NCBI GenBank assembly: GCA_016195265.1
Contig: JACPZW010000014.1
Span: forward strand, 1-64,000
Origin: Acidobacteriota bacterium
Lineage (GTDB): Bacteria; Acidobacteriota; Vicinamibacteria; Vicinamibacterales; CAVVIG01
Direction of reading: 5' to 3'
DNA: 64,000 nucleotides
The translations under genes were made by a program, and so were the position numbers. The notes beneath the pieces are model-generated. The model was not told where the DNA came from. It saw only the letters and a list, made by a program, of their open reading frames with translations, and did no database searches. Position 1 is the first letter of the stretch. Every line of letters begins with the position of its first letter. Shown piece by piece: positions 43,465-50,940 of this stretch.

Positions 43465-44427
43465 TTGCGCGCACTCATCACCGGCGGAGCCGGATTCATC
43501 GGATCGCACTTGTCGGAAGCGCTGCTCGGCCAGGGCCATGAGGTCCTGGTGCTCGACAACCTCTCGACGGGATCGATCGACAACATCGCCCACCTCAAGG
43601 GGAAGCCGGGCTTCGAGTACTTCATCGATACGGTCGAAAACGAGCCACTGCTCGCCGAGCTCATCGATCGCAGCGACGTCGTCTTCCATTTCGCGGCCGC
43701 GGTCGGGGTCAAGCTGATCGTCGAGCAGCCCGTGTACACGATCGAGACCAACGTGCACGGCACCGAAGTCGTGCTCAAGCACGCGAACAAGAAGAAGAAA
43801 CTCGTCGTGATCGCGTCCACGTCCGAGGTCTACGGCAAGAGCGAGGACGTGCCGTTCCGCGAGGATTCCGATCTCGTCCTGGGTCCGACGCCGAAGCACC
43901 GCTGGGCGTACGCCTGCAGCAAGGCGATCGACGAGTTCCTCGCGCTCGCCTACTGGAAGGAACGGAAGCTGCCGGTGATCATCGTCCGCTTCTTCAATAC
44001 CGTCGGGCCGCGCCAGTCGGGCCAGTACGGCATGGTCATCCCGAATTTCGTGCGGCAGGCGCTGGCCGGCGAGCCGATCACGGTCTTCGGCGACGGCACG
44101 CAGTCGCGCGCCTTCACGCACGTCACAGACGTCGTCGGCGCGCTGCTCAAGCTGGTGCACGAGCCCAAGGCGATCGGTCAGGTCATCAACATCGGCAACA
44201 CGCAGGAAATCACCATCACCGCGCTTGCCGAGCGCGTTCGTGACCTGAGCGGCTCGAAGTCGCCGATCAAGTTCATTCCCTACGATCAAGCCTACGAATC
44301 GGGCTTCGAGGACATGCCACGCCGGGTGCCGGATTTGACCCGTGTGAAGGCCCTGATTGGCTACCAGCCGAAGCACCAGCTCGACGAAATCCTGACCCAG
44401 GTGATCGACTATTTCCGGAAGAAGTAA
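43465..44427 (+). CDS. NAD-dependent NDP-sugar epimerase/dehydratase (extended SDR)
   Basis: 320 residues. ALITGGAGFIGSHLSEALL at the N-terminus, VLDNLSTGS, VIASTSEVYGK and an intact catalytic YACSK at about 152, followed by RFFNTVGPRQ. It resembles UDP-glucose 4-epimerase or UDP-glucuronate decarboxylase-type enzymes; the substrate cannot be fixed by eye. TTG start, with AAAGGA upstream in the short gap after the aminotransferase stop. Unlike the paralogue at 41.3 kb it keeps the full Ser/Tyr/Lys set. Confidence 0.88.
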   Translation: MRALITGGAGFIGSHLSEALLGQGHEVLVLDNLSTGSIDNIAHLKGKPGFEYFIDTVENEPLLAELIDRSDVVFHFAAAVGVKLIVEQPVYTIETNVHGTEVVLKHANKKKKLVVIASTSEVYGKSEDVPFREDSDLVLGPTPKHRWAYACSKAIDEFLALAYWKERKLPVIIVRFFNTVGPRQSGQYGMVIPNFVRQALAGEPITVFGDGTQSRAFTHVTDVVGALLKLVHEPKAIGQVINIGNTQEITITALAERVRDLSGSKSPIKFIPYDQAYESGFEDMPRRVPDLTRVKALIGYQPKHQLDEILTQVIDYFRKK

Positions 44428-44448
44428 GGGGCTATACTGGCGGTGATT

Positions 44449-45243
44449 ATGAAGCTCGCGCGCGCGCTCGGCCTCGGCATCCTCGCGACGTTGTTCTCAG
44501 GGCTGGCGAGCCCGTCGGCGTTCGCCGACGTGAAGCTCTCGCTCAAGGACGGCAAGGTGACGCTCGTCGCCAAGGACGTCACCGTCAAGCAAATCCTCAC
44601 CGAATGGGCGCGCGTCGGGCAAACGAAAATCGTCAACCTTGAGAAGATTCCGGGCGGGCCCGTCACACTGGAACTGACGGACGTCCCCGAGGCGCAGGCG
44701 CTCGACGTCCTGCTCCGGTCGGTGGCCGGCTACATGGCCGCGCCGCGATCGGCCGGCGTCCCGAATCTCTCGAGCTTCGATCGCATCGTCGTGATGGCCA
44801 CCAGCACGCCGCCGCGCGCGACGGCCGCATCGTCCACGCCGACGTTCCAGCAGCCGCAGTTCGCGCAGCCGCCGATGCCGGCCGACGACGACGACGATCC
44901 GCGTCCGCCCGCGCCGAACGGCCCGACGCCGAATCCCCGCGGGCCGATCTTCAACACCGTACCGCAGCCGCAGACGGTCAACCCGCAGATCGGTCCCAAC
45001 GGTCAGCCGTTCATTCCGGGCGCGCAGGGCGTCCCCGGACAGCCGCCGATCGTCCAGCAGGTGATGCCGCCGGGCGCGATGCCGCAGCAGCCGCCCAACG
45101 GTCAGCAGCAGCCGATGTCTTTCCCCGGCGCGCCGAGCGCGCCCTTTGGCGGCGTCGCCGTTCCCGGGATGATCGTGCCGACGCCTCCGCAACCGAACAC
45201 GCCGCCACAAATGCAGCGGCCCAACGGCCGCGGCGGACGATAA
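44449..45243 (+). CDS. Exported Pro/Gln-rich protein with an STN-like N-terminal domain
   Basis: 264 residues. Signal peptide with cleavage likely after SAFA (about residue 27). A domain of about 75 residues follows (VTLVAKDVTVKQILTEWARV ... VTLELTDVPEAQALDVLL), resembling the short secretin/TonB N-terminal (STN) fold, then a long P/Q/N/G-rich disordered tail. Likely periplasmic or envelope-associated; role unknown. TATACT lies ten bases before the ATG with no Shine-Dalgarno, another possible leaderless start. The GTG at 44443 is an alternative start. Confidence 0.7.
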   Translation: MKLARALGLGILATLFSGLASPSAFADVKLSLKDGKVTLVAKDVTVKQILTEWARVGQTKIVNLEKIPGGPVTLELTDVPEAQALDVLLRSVAGYMAAPRSAGVPNLSSFDRIVVMATSTPPRATAASSTPTFQQPQFAQPPMPADDDDDPRPPAPNGPTPNPRGPIFNTVPQPQTVNPQIGPNGQPFIPGAQGVPGQPPIVQQVMPPGAMPQQPPNGQQQPMSFPGAPSAPFGGVAVPGMIVPTPPQPNTPPQMQRPNGRGGR

Positions 45244-45249
45244 CGTCCA

Positions 45250-45702
45250 TTGGCCCTCTTCGACGAGGTGACGACGGCCATCGCTGACGCGATGCGCAGT
45301 CACGACGCGCTCCGCCTGGGCGCGTTGCGCATGCTCAAGGCGGCACTGATGAACCGTGAAGTGGAGCGCGGGCGCGCGCTCGACGCCGCGGAAGCGCAGC
45401 AGGTCGTCGCCGCGCTCGTCAAGCAGCGGCGGGACTCCATCGAACAATTCACCAAAGGCGGCCGCACCGATCTGGCGGACAAGGAATCCGCGGAGATCGG
45501 CGTGCTCGAAAAGTATCTGCCGCCCGCCGCCGATCCCGCTGCCGTCGAACGCGCCGTGACCGAGGCGATCGCCGAGACGGGCGCGACGACGGCGAAAGAC
45601 ATGGGACGCGTCATGAAGGCGGCGATGTCGAAACTGGCGGGCCAGAGCGTGGACGGCAAGGCGGTCAACGAGCTCGTGCGGCAGAAGCTTTCCGGCAGCT
45701 AA
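45250..45702 (+). CDS. YqeY/GatB-like domain protein
   Basis: 150 residues of the YqeY family: ALFDEVTTAIADAMRSHDALRLGALRML at the start, then a helical GatB-like tRNA-binding fold (EIGVLEKYLPP, TAKDMGRVMKAAMSKLAG, VDGKAVNELVRQKL). Possibly aids tRNA-dependent amidation; usually encoded near translation or replication genes. TTG start six bases after the previous stop, so probably in the same transcript. Followed by two hairpins. Confidence 0.88.
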   Translation: MALFDEVTTAIADAMRSHDALRLGALRMLKAALMNREVERGRALDAAEAQQVVAALVKQRRDSIEQFTKGGRTDLADKESAEIGVLEKYLPPAADPAAVERAVTEAIAETGATTAKDMGRVMKAAMSKLAGQSVDGKAVNELVRQKLSGS

Positions 45703-45718
45703 ACTATTTCGCGAGCCG

Positions 45719-45744
45719 GGCCGTCTAAACCTGACGAGACGGCC
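45719..45744 (+). other. Hairpin after yqeY
   Basis: GGCCGTCT-10 nt-AGACGGCC, perfect 8-bp arms and no T-tract. It lies 30 bp before the terminator and may be part of an attenuation arrangement. Confidence 0.5.
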
Positions 45745-45773
45745 ATAAAACAGCCTCTCATCCATCCTCCTTT

Positions 45774-45808
45774 AGGCCCTCCACGTGAAAGCGCGGAGGG
45801 CCTTTTTT
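45774..45808 (+). terminator. Rho-independent terminator overlapping the murJ start region
   Basis: AGGCCCTCC-12 nt-GGAGGGCCT followed by six T residues. The last T bases are part of the TTG used as the murJ start in the ORF track. Confidence 0.85.
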
Positions 45809-46973
45809 GCGTCCTTTTGTCGTGTCCGTTTCCGAACAGGGCGAACAGCGACCGCAGACCGCCGGCGGCCGCCTCGCGCGTTCCGCCAGCGTCACCGGGA
45901 TCGCGACGCTGGCGAGCCGCGTGCTCGATCTCGCGCGCGATCAGGTCCTCGCCGCGCTCTTCGGCGCCGGCAACGACATGGACGCGTTCATCGTCGCGTT
46001 CCGCATTCCGAATCTCGTGCGCGACCTGTTCGCCGAGGGCGCGATGAGCGCCGCGTTCGTGCCGGCGTTCACGCGCGAGCTCACGCGCGGCGGCAAGGAC
46101 GCCGCGTGGCGGCTTGGCAACAACGTCATCAACGCGCTGCTGGTGGTGACCGGTGTGCTGGTGGCGCTCGGCATCGTCTTCGCCGGACCGCTCGTGCGCA
46201 TGTACGCGGGCGACTTCGCCAGCGTGCCGGGGAAGCTCGAGCTGACGGTGCAGCTCACGCGCATCACGCTGCCGTTTCTCACCATGGTCGCGCTCGCCGC
46301 GGCGGCGATGGGCATGCTGAATTCGCTGCACCATTACTTTCTGCCGGCGCTCGCACCCGCGATGTTCAATCTGGCGACGATCGTGCTCGCGACGCCCATC
46401 GTGCAGTTGCTTTTCGAACGCGGGCACTTCGTCGGTGCGGACACCATCGCCACGTCGGCGGCGCTGCGCGTGTACGCGGTGGGCCTCGTCGGCTACTCCA
46501 CCGTGCGCATCGTCTCGCCGGCGTTCTACGCGATCGGCCGCAGCCGCGTGCCCGTCATGGTCAGCGCCGGCGCGATAGGCGCAAACGTGATCGCCAGCGT
46601 GGTCCTCGTGAACCTGATGGGCTTCAGCGGCCTGGCGCTCGGCACGTCCATCGCCGCCGTCACGAACGCCGTGGCGCTCGTCTGGCTGCTGCAGCGGCAG
46701 CTCGGCGGACTCCACGCGCGCCGGCTCGCGGGCACAGTGGCGAAGATCGCGCTCGCAGCGCTGGTCATGGGCGCGGTGGCGGGCGGGCTGGAGCGCGTGA
46801 TGATGCGCGCGTTACCCGGCGCGCACGTCACCGTGCAGGCGGTCCGTCTGGCCGTCGAGATCGGCGGTGCCCTCGCCGGACTCGGCGTGATGGCCCGGCT
46901 GCTGCGCCCCACTGAACTTGTCGAGTTCGGCGAGGTCGTCTCGATGTTTCGGGCGCGTGTGGTACGATCCTGA
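45807..46973 (+). CDS. murJ: MurJ-like lipid II flippase with an apparent internal deletion
   Basis: 388 residues, versus about 510 for typical MurJ. The N-terminal part is standard (ATLASRVLDLARDQVLAALFGAG, FRIPNLVRDLFAEGAMSAAFVPAF), as is the C-terminal part (LFERGHFVGADTIATSAALRVYAVGL, SPAFYAIGRSRVPV). Between FNLATIVLA and TPIVQLLFERG (around 46370-46400) about 130 residues that normally form several middle membrane helices are missing, with the frame intact. Activity as a flippase is doubtful unless the residual helices suffice. The TTG at 45807 lies in a terminator T-tract; GTG at 45822 is an alternative. Confidence 0.82.
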   Translation: MRPFVVSVSEQGEQRPQTAGGRLARSASVTGIATLASRVLDLARDQVLAALFGAGNDMDAFIVAFRIPNLVRDLFAEGAMSAAFVPAFTRELTRGGKDAAWRLGNNVINALLVVTGVLVALGIVFAGPLVRMYAGDFASVPGKLELTVQLTRITLPFLTMVALAAAAMGMLNSLHHYFLPALAPAMFNLATIVLATPIVQLLFERGHFVGADTIATSAALRVYAVGLVGYSTVRIVSPAFYAIGRSRVPVMVSAGAIGANVIASVVLVNLMGFSGLALGTSIAAVTNAVALVWLLQRQLGGLHARRLAGTVAKIALAALVMGAVAGGLERVMMRALPGAHVTVQAVRLAVEIGGALAGLGVMARLLRPTELVEFGEVVSMFRARVVRS

Positions 46974-46982
46974 TTCGTTTTT

Positions 46983-47729
46983 ATGCGCCGCAGTGCACCG
47001 TACGCCTCGTCGTATTCGATCGGTCCGGGGCCGCTCTCGACCGTCATGAAGGCGTTGATCGGCGCCAACGTCGCCATGTTCGTCCTGACGACGCTCTTCC
47101 CGGCGCTCGTGGTGTGGCTGGGACTTGTTCCGGTGCAGGTGGTGCACGAGTTCCGCGTCTGGCAGCTCGTCACCTACATGTTTCTCCACGGCGGTCTGTT
47201 CCACATCCTCTTCAACATGCTCGCGCTGTGGATGTTCGGAACGGATCTCGAGCGGCGGTGGGGCTCGCGGTATTTCCTGAAGTTCTACTTCGTCACCGGC
47301 GCGGGCGCGGGGGCCCTGACGGTGCTGTTTTCGCTGCTGCCGTTCGGCTTCGCGCAGCAGGTCCACTATTCAGTGGTCATCGGCGCGTCTGGCGCGGTCT
47401 ACGGGCTGCTGCTCGCCTACGCGCTGTACTTCCCGGACCGCCAGATCTACATGTACTTCGTGTTCCCGATCCCGGTGCGGGTGTTCGTGACGATCATGGG
47501 CGCGATCGCGCTGTATTCGTCGCTCGGCGAATCGGGCGGCGTCGCCAACGCCACGCATCTCGGCGGGCTGCTCGTGGCCTACTTGTATCTGAAGTCCGGG
47601 CGGATGACCTTGTCGCCGTTTGCGGAAGTGAAGTACCGCTACGTGAAGTGGAGAATCAATCGCCTGCGCAAGAAGTTCGACGTCGTGTCAGGCGGAAGGT
47701 CGAACGACTGGAACGGGCGCGTTCACTAG
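46983..47729 (+). CDS. Rhomboid family intramembrane serine protease
   Basis: 248 residues, six hydrophobic segments. Family features are LVTYMFLHGGLFHILFNML with the HxxxHxxN-type pattern in helix 2, the catalytic serine in VIGASGAVYGLLLAY (about 136) and the catalytic histidine in NATHLGGLLVAY (about 192). Cleaves membrane-protein substrates within the bilayer. The basic C-terminal tail is cytoplasmic. It follows murJ by nine bases and precedes an AACTGAA-type hairpin. Confidence 0.92.
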   Translation: MRRSAPYASSYSIGPGPLSTVMKALIGANVAMFVLTTLFPALVVWLGLVPVQVVHEFRVWQLVTYMFLHGGLFHILFNMLALWMFGTDLERRWGSRYFLKFYFVTGAGAGALTVLFSLLPFGFAQQVHYSVVIGASGAVYGLLLAYALYFPDRQIYMYFVFPIPVRVFVTIMGAIALYSSLGESGGVANATHLGGLLVAYLYLKSGRMTLSPFAEVKYRYVKWRINRLRKKFDVVSGGRSNDWNGRVH

Positions 47730-47841
47730 AAACCTGAAACTGAAAAAAGAAAAGTGAAAAGAGAAAACTGAAAACCGAAGCGTCCGCGCGCCTCGTGTGA
47801 CTCTTCACTTTTCAGTTTTAACTTTTAACTTCTTACTTTTC
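47730..47841. repeat. Inverted heptamer arms AACTGAA/TTCAGTT between rhomboid and doxX genes
   Basis: Left arm AACTGAA, AAAAGAA, AAGTGAA, AAGAGAA, AACTGAA and AACCGAA in exact 7-nt register; right arm TTCACTT, TTCAGTT, TTAACTT, TTAACTT. Separates convergent genes and encodes the DoxX C-terminus. Confidence 0.92.
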
Positions 47842-48257
47842 TTCCCACCCGCCAGGGCGAGCGCGAGCGTGCTTCCCAGCACAGGCAGTCCGTAGCCGTT
47901 CGCCAGGAAGCTGTATTTGAAGATCGTACCGCCCGCGATCTGAAAGTTCAGCGCCATGAAGAACGCGACGAACGCCGCGAGCGGCGTCCAGAAGCCGGCG
48001 ATCATCGCCAGTCCAGCGCTCATCTCGCCGAGCGGCACGAGGCGCGCGAAGTACGCTGCGCCAGGCACGGCGATCGTCTGCAGGTACCACTGGCTGATCG
48101 ATCCGGCCGCCGCGGCCTTCGTCCAGCCCGACAACTGATCGGCCAGAAGCGACGAATTCGTGAACCAGCCGATCTTCCCAATCCCCTCGAAGACGAAGAA
48201 CACCCCGATGCAGATACGGAGGATCGTAATTCCGGCCCGCTGTCGATCGATCGCCAT
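47805..48257 (-). CDS. DoxX family membrane protein
   Basis: 150 residues with four membrane helices. FFVFEGIGKIGWF near the N-terminus and GEMSAGLAMIAGFWTPLAAFVAFFM are typical of DoxX/DoxD-like proteins, often linked to thiol/quinone redox functions. The C-terminal KKSKKLKVKTEK is encoded by the right arm of the heptamer hairpin. It starts 12 bases after the peptidase gene stop and is probably co-transcribed with it. Confidence 0.85.
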   Translation of the reverse strand: MAIDRQRAGITILRICIGVFFVFEGIGKIGWFTNSSLLADQLSGWTKAAAAGSISQWYLQTIAVPGAAYFARLVPLGEMSAGLAMIAGFWTPLAAFVAFFMALNFQIAGGTIFKYSFLANGYGLPVLGSTLALALAGGKKSKKLKVKTEK

Positions 48258-48268
48258 CGCGTCCTCGC

Positions 48269-50446
48269 TCAGCTGCCTTGCAGCGTTCTCGTGGCGCGCC
48301 GCAGCGCGCGGATGACCACGGTGGCCTGGTCGGCCGCGCGCGCGTAGTTGCCCGCGTCGACGGCTTCGCGCACGCCGGGAATCGTCTTCACGCCGTACCC
48401 GGTGTACAGCCCCGGCGCGTAGATGACGTGACGGTACCACGGACGGTCGGGAAGGCCCGCGGGCTCGATCAGATCGCGCTCGGCCATCATCAGCCGGTGA
48501 TTGATGTCGCCGAGCGCCGCAGCGGAGGGCGTGCCAGCGAGCAGCGACTCGCCGCGCTGGCGCAGCGCCGCGCCGGCCCTGGTGAAGGCGTCGGCCGCCG
48601 ACCTCATTCCCGCGAAGTCGATGCGCTTCGCGTCGGCGGCCGACGCACCGGTCGCCTGCTGCGCTTGTTGCTCGATGTCGCGGATGTACTCGAGGATCTG
48701 ATTGCCGTACGCCTCGTAATCCAGCGGCAGCAGCTCGGCGTCGGCCAGACGCAACAGCGCGACGCCGGTGACCTGTGCCGCGAGTACGCTGAACTTGAAC
48801 TGCGGATCGATGTACTTCTTGAACCAGTCCGGGTTGTCGTACGTCGAGTGATATGTGCCGTCGCCGTCGCGCCCGCTCAACCCCATGTCCATCGACGGTA
48901 TGCCGATGTGATCGAGAAACGCGGTGTAGTCGGATCCGGATCCGAGCGCGCCGACCGTCGGCAGCTTGAGCATCGGATGCCCGTCTTTCGCCGGCGACTG
49001 TTCGCGCGATCGCTCGAGCCAGGTGTCGAACAGCGTCGACGTGTTCGCGGTGCTCCCCTCGATCTGAATCGACTGCGCGAGCTCGTGCGCGAACGGCGTC
49101 AGCGAGTGGACGGCGCTGCTCCCGAACGTGGGCCCGCCCGCGCCGGCGTCCCGATTGACGTACACGGCGACTTTCGCGCTCAGCTCCGTCGCGAGGTCCT
49201 CGACCCACTCCGTCGATCCGAGCAGGCCCTGCTCCTCGCCGTCCCAGCTGACGAAGAGGATCGTCCGCCGCGGCCGCCAGCCCTTCTTCAGCATCTCGCC
49301 CATCGCGCGCGCGACGCTGTTCATCGACACGTGCCCGCTGACCGAGTCCGACGCGCCGAACGTCCACGCGTCGCGGTGCGAGCCGACGACGATCCACTCG
49401 TCCGGCGCGACGGCGCCCGTGATCTTGCCAACGACGTCGATCAGGCGGCGCTGGCCGTAGTCCATCACGAGCTTCATGTGGACGTTCGCCGGACCGGGAC
49501 CGACGTGATACGTAATCGGCAGCGCGCCGCGCCACGCTTCCGGCGCGACGGGGCCCTTCAGCCGTCTCAGAATTTCCTCGGCATCGCGATACGACATCGG
49601 CTGCACGGGAATGGTCGGCAGCGTCTCGATCTTGTCCATCGGCAGCCGCTCGACGCCGGGCTTCGACGGCCGGCCGGGCGTGGACGGATCGCCGGGATAG
49701 CGCGGCATGTCCATCACGCTGCCGCGCTGGATCATGCCCGGGCCGCGGAACGGGCCGTCCGGAAACACTTCGCCCTGGAAGTAACCGTCCTCGTGCGGAT
49801 CTGAATAGATGATGCAGGCGATGGCGCCGTGCTCGGCCGCGACCTTCGGCTTGATGCCGCGCCAGCTGCCGCCGTACCGCGCGAGCACAATCTTGCCCCT
49901 GACGTCGATGCCGAGCTTCGCGAGCGTCTCGTAATCGGCGGGCACGCCGAAGTTGACGTAGACGATCTCGCCGGTCACGTCGCCCGACGGCGAGTAGGCG
50001 TTGTACGCGGGAAGAATGCCCGGCTTGTCGGCCCACTGATCGCCGCGCAGCTTTTCTTCTTCGACCTGCAGCTTGATCGGATTCGGCCCGAGGATGTCGA
50101 TGCGGCGCTCGCCCGGCCAGGGCAGCAGGACGCTGTACTCGTAGCGTGCGACCTCGAGCCCGAATTCCTTGAAGCGATCGCCGACGTAATCCGCGAGCTT
50201 GATCTCGTACGGCGACCCGGCGTGGTGCGGCTCCGCCGTCATCACGTCGAAGTCCGCTTCGGCGACCTTGGGCGACGGCGCCGCCTTCATGTCGCGCTCG
50301 CGCGCGGTTTCGGCCGCGGAGGCCGCCGCAGAAAAGCCGCGGATGCGGCCCGCGGCGGATGACGTCGGCGTGCCCTGCGCGTTGAGCCAGCCGACGCCGG
50401 CGGTCGCCAGCCCCAGCGCGATCAGTTCGAGACGCCACCGTTTCAT
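48269..50446 (-). CDS. M28 family metallopeptidase (glutamate carboxypeptidase II/PSMA-like), exported
   Basis: 725 residues. A signal peptide (about 1-24) precedes a PA-domain-containing N-terminal half (GEIVYVNFGVPADYETL, GKIVLARYGGSWRGIK) and the M28B catalytic domain. The di-zinc ligands lie in GSHRDAWTFGASDSVSG (His, Asp), SWDGEEQGLLGSTEW (Glu-Glu), YVNRDAG (Asp) and GTYHSTYDN (His). A C-terminal helical dimerisation domain follows. It probably trims peptides in the periplasm or outside. GGAGG seven bases before the ATG at 50446 fixes the start. DoxX is downstream in the same orientation. Confidence 0.93.
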   Translation of the reverse strand: MKRWRLELIALGLATAGVGWLNAQGTPTSSAAGRIRGFSAAASAAETARERDMKAAPSPKVAEADFDVMTAEPHHAGSPYEIKLADYVGDRFKEFGLEVARYEYSVLLPWPGERRIDILGPNPIKLQVEEEKLRGDQWADKPGILPAYNAYSPSGDVTGEIVYVNFGVPADYETLAKLGIDVRGKIVLARYGGSWRGIKPKVAAEHGAIACIIYSDPHEDGYFQGEVFPDGPFRGPGMIQRGSVMDMPRYPGDPSTPGRPSKPGVERLPMDKIETLPTIPVQPMSYRDAEEILRRLKGPVAPEAWRGALPITYHVGPGPANVHMKLVMDYGQRRLIDVVGKITGAVAPDEWIVVGSHRDAWTFGASDSVSGHVSMNSVARAMGEMLKKGWRPRRTILFVSWDGEEQGLLGSTEWVEDLATELSAKVAVYVNRDAGAGGPTFGSSAVHSLTPFAHELAQSIQIEGSTANTSTLFDTWLERSREQSPAKDGHPMLKLPTVGALGSGSDYTAFLDHIGIPSMDMGLSGRDGDGTYHSTYDNPDWFKKYIDPQFKFSVLAAQVTGVALLRLADAELLPLDYEAYGNQILEYIRDIEQQAQQATGASAADAKRIDFAGMRSAADAFTRAGAALRQRGESLLAGTPSAAALGDINHRLMMAERDLIEPAGLPDRPWYRHVIYAPGLYTGYGVKTIPGVREAVDAGNYARAADQATVVIRALRRATRTLQGS

Positions 50447-50528
50447 CTGCCCGCCTCCTTCCACGCGCCGCCAGCATGCGCTCCACCGGCGCCAGCCCGA
50501 GAACCGCGAACGGCACCTGCGTATCGCA

Positions 50529-50891
50529 TCAGCGATGGAAGTAATCGTCGGTGTGATCGAGCCAGTCCTGGCGAATCGGGCTGAACAGGTCGAGCTCGAA
50601 CGTGTCCTCGAGCGCTTCGGCCTGGTGCTCGACCCACGACGGAATGTGCAGGACCTCCCCTTCGCGGACTGTGATCTCCTCGCCGCCGATGAGGAACCTC
50701 AGCGCGCCCTGCAGCACGTAGGTCATCTGCTCGCTCTCGTGCTTGTGCATGGGCACGAGGCAGCCGCGCTTCAGATAGATCTGGGCGATCATCTCGCGCT
50801 CGCCCGTGACGAACTTGCGCGAGAGCATTTCCGTGACTTTTTCGAGGGCGATTTCGTCCCATCGGTGCAGGCGAACCGTCGGCGCGCTCAT
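50529..50891 (-). CDS. Cupin-domain protein
   Basis: 120 residues, one beta-barrel domain. Metal-binding cupin motifs are visible as [16 protein letters not shown] (H-x-H-x3-E) and [16 protein letters not shown]. The ATG at 50891 is chosen over the track start because the extra residues would lie in the promoter region of the divergent E1 gene. Substrate unknown; small cupins can be isomerases, dioxygenases or ligand sensors. Confidence 0.82.
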   Translation of the reverse strand: MSAPTVRLHRWDEIALEKVTEMLSRKFVTGEREMIAQIYLKRGCLVPMHKHESEQMTYVLQGALRFLIGGEEITVREGEVLHIPSWVEHQAEALEDTFELDLFSPIRQDWLDHTDDYFHR

Positions 50892-50924
50892 GGTGTTCGA
50901 GCATATACCAAGGTGCGCGAATGC

Positions 50925-50930
50925 TATAAT
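50925..50930 (+). promoter_or_regulatory. -10 box of the E1 gene, near-leaderless start
   Basis: Exact TATAAT lies ten bases before the ATG at 50941. No Shine-Dalgarno and no convincing -35. The mRNA probably begins within a few bases of the start codon. Confidence 0.65.
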
Positions 50931-50940
50931 TCCCGGTCGC

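Noticed and set aside
47805-50516. 903-aa ORF spanning DoxX and the peptidase
   Set aside because: Only the last 150 residues are DoxX; the rest is an out-of-frame shadow of the M28 peptidase.
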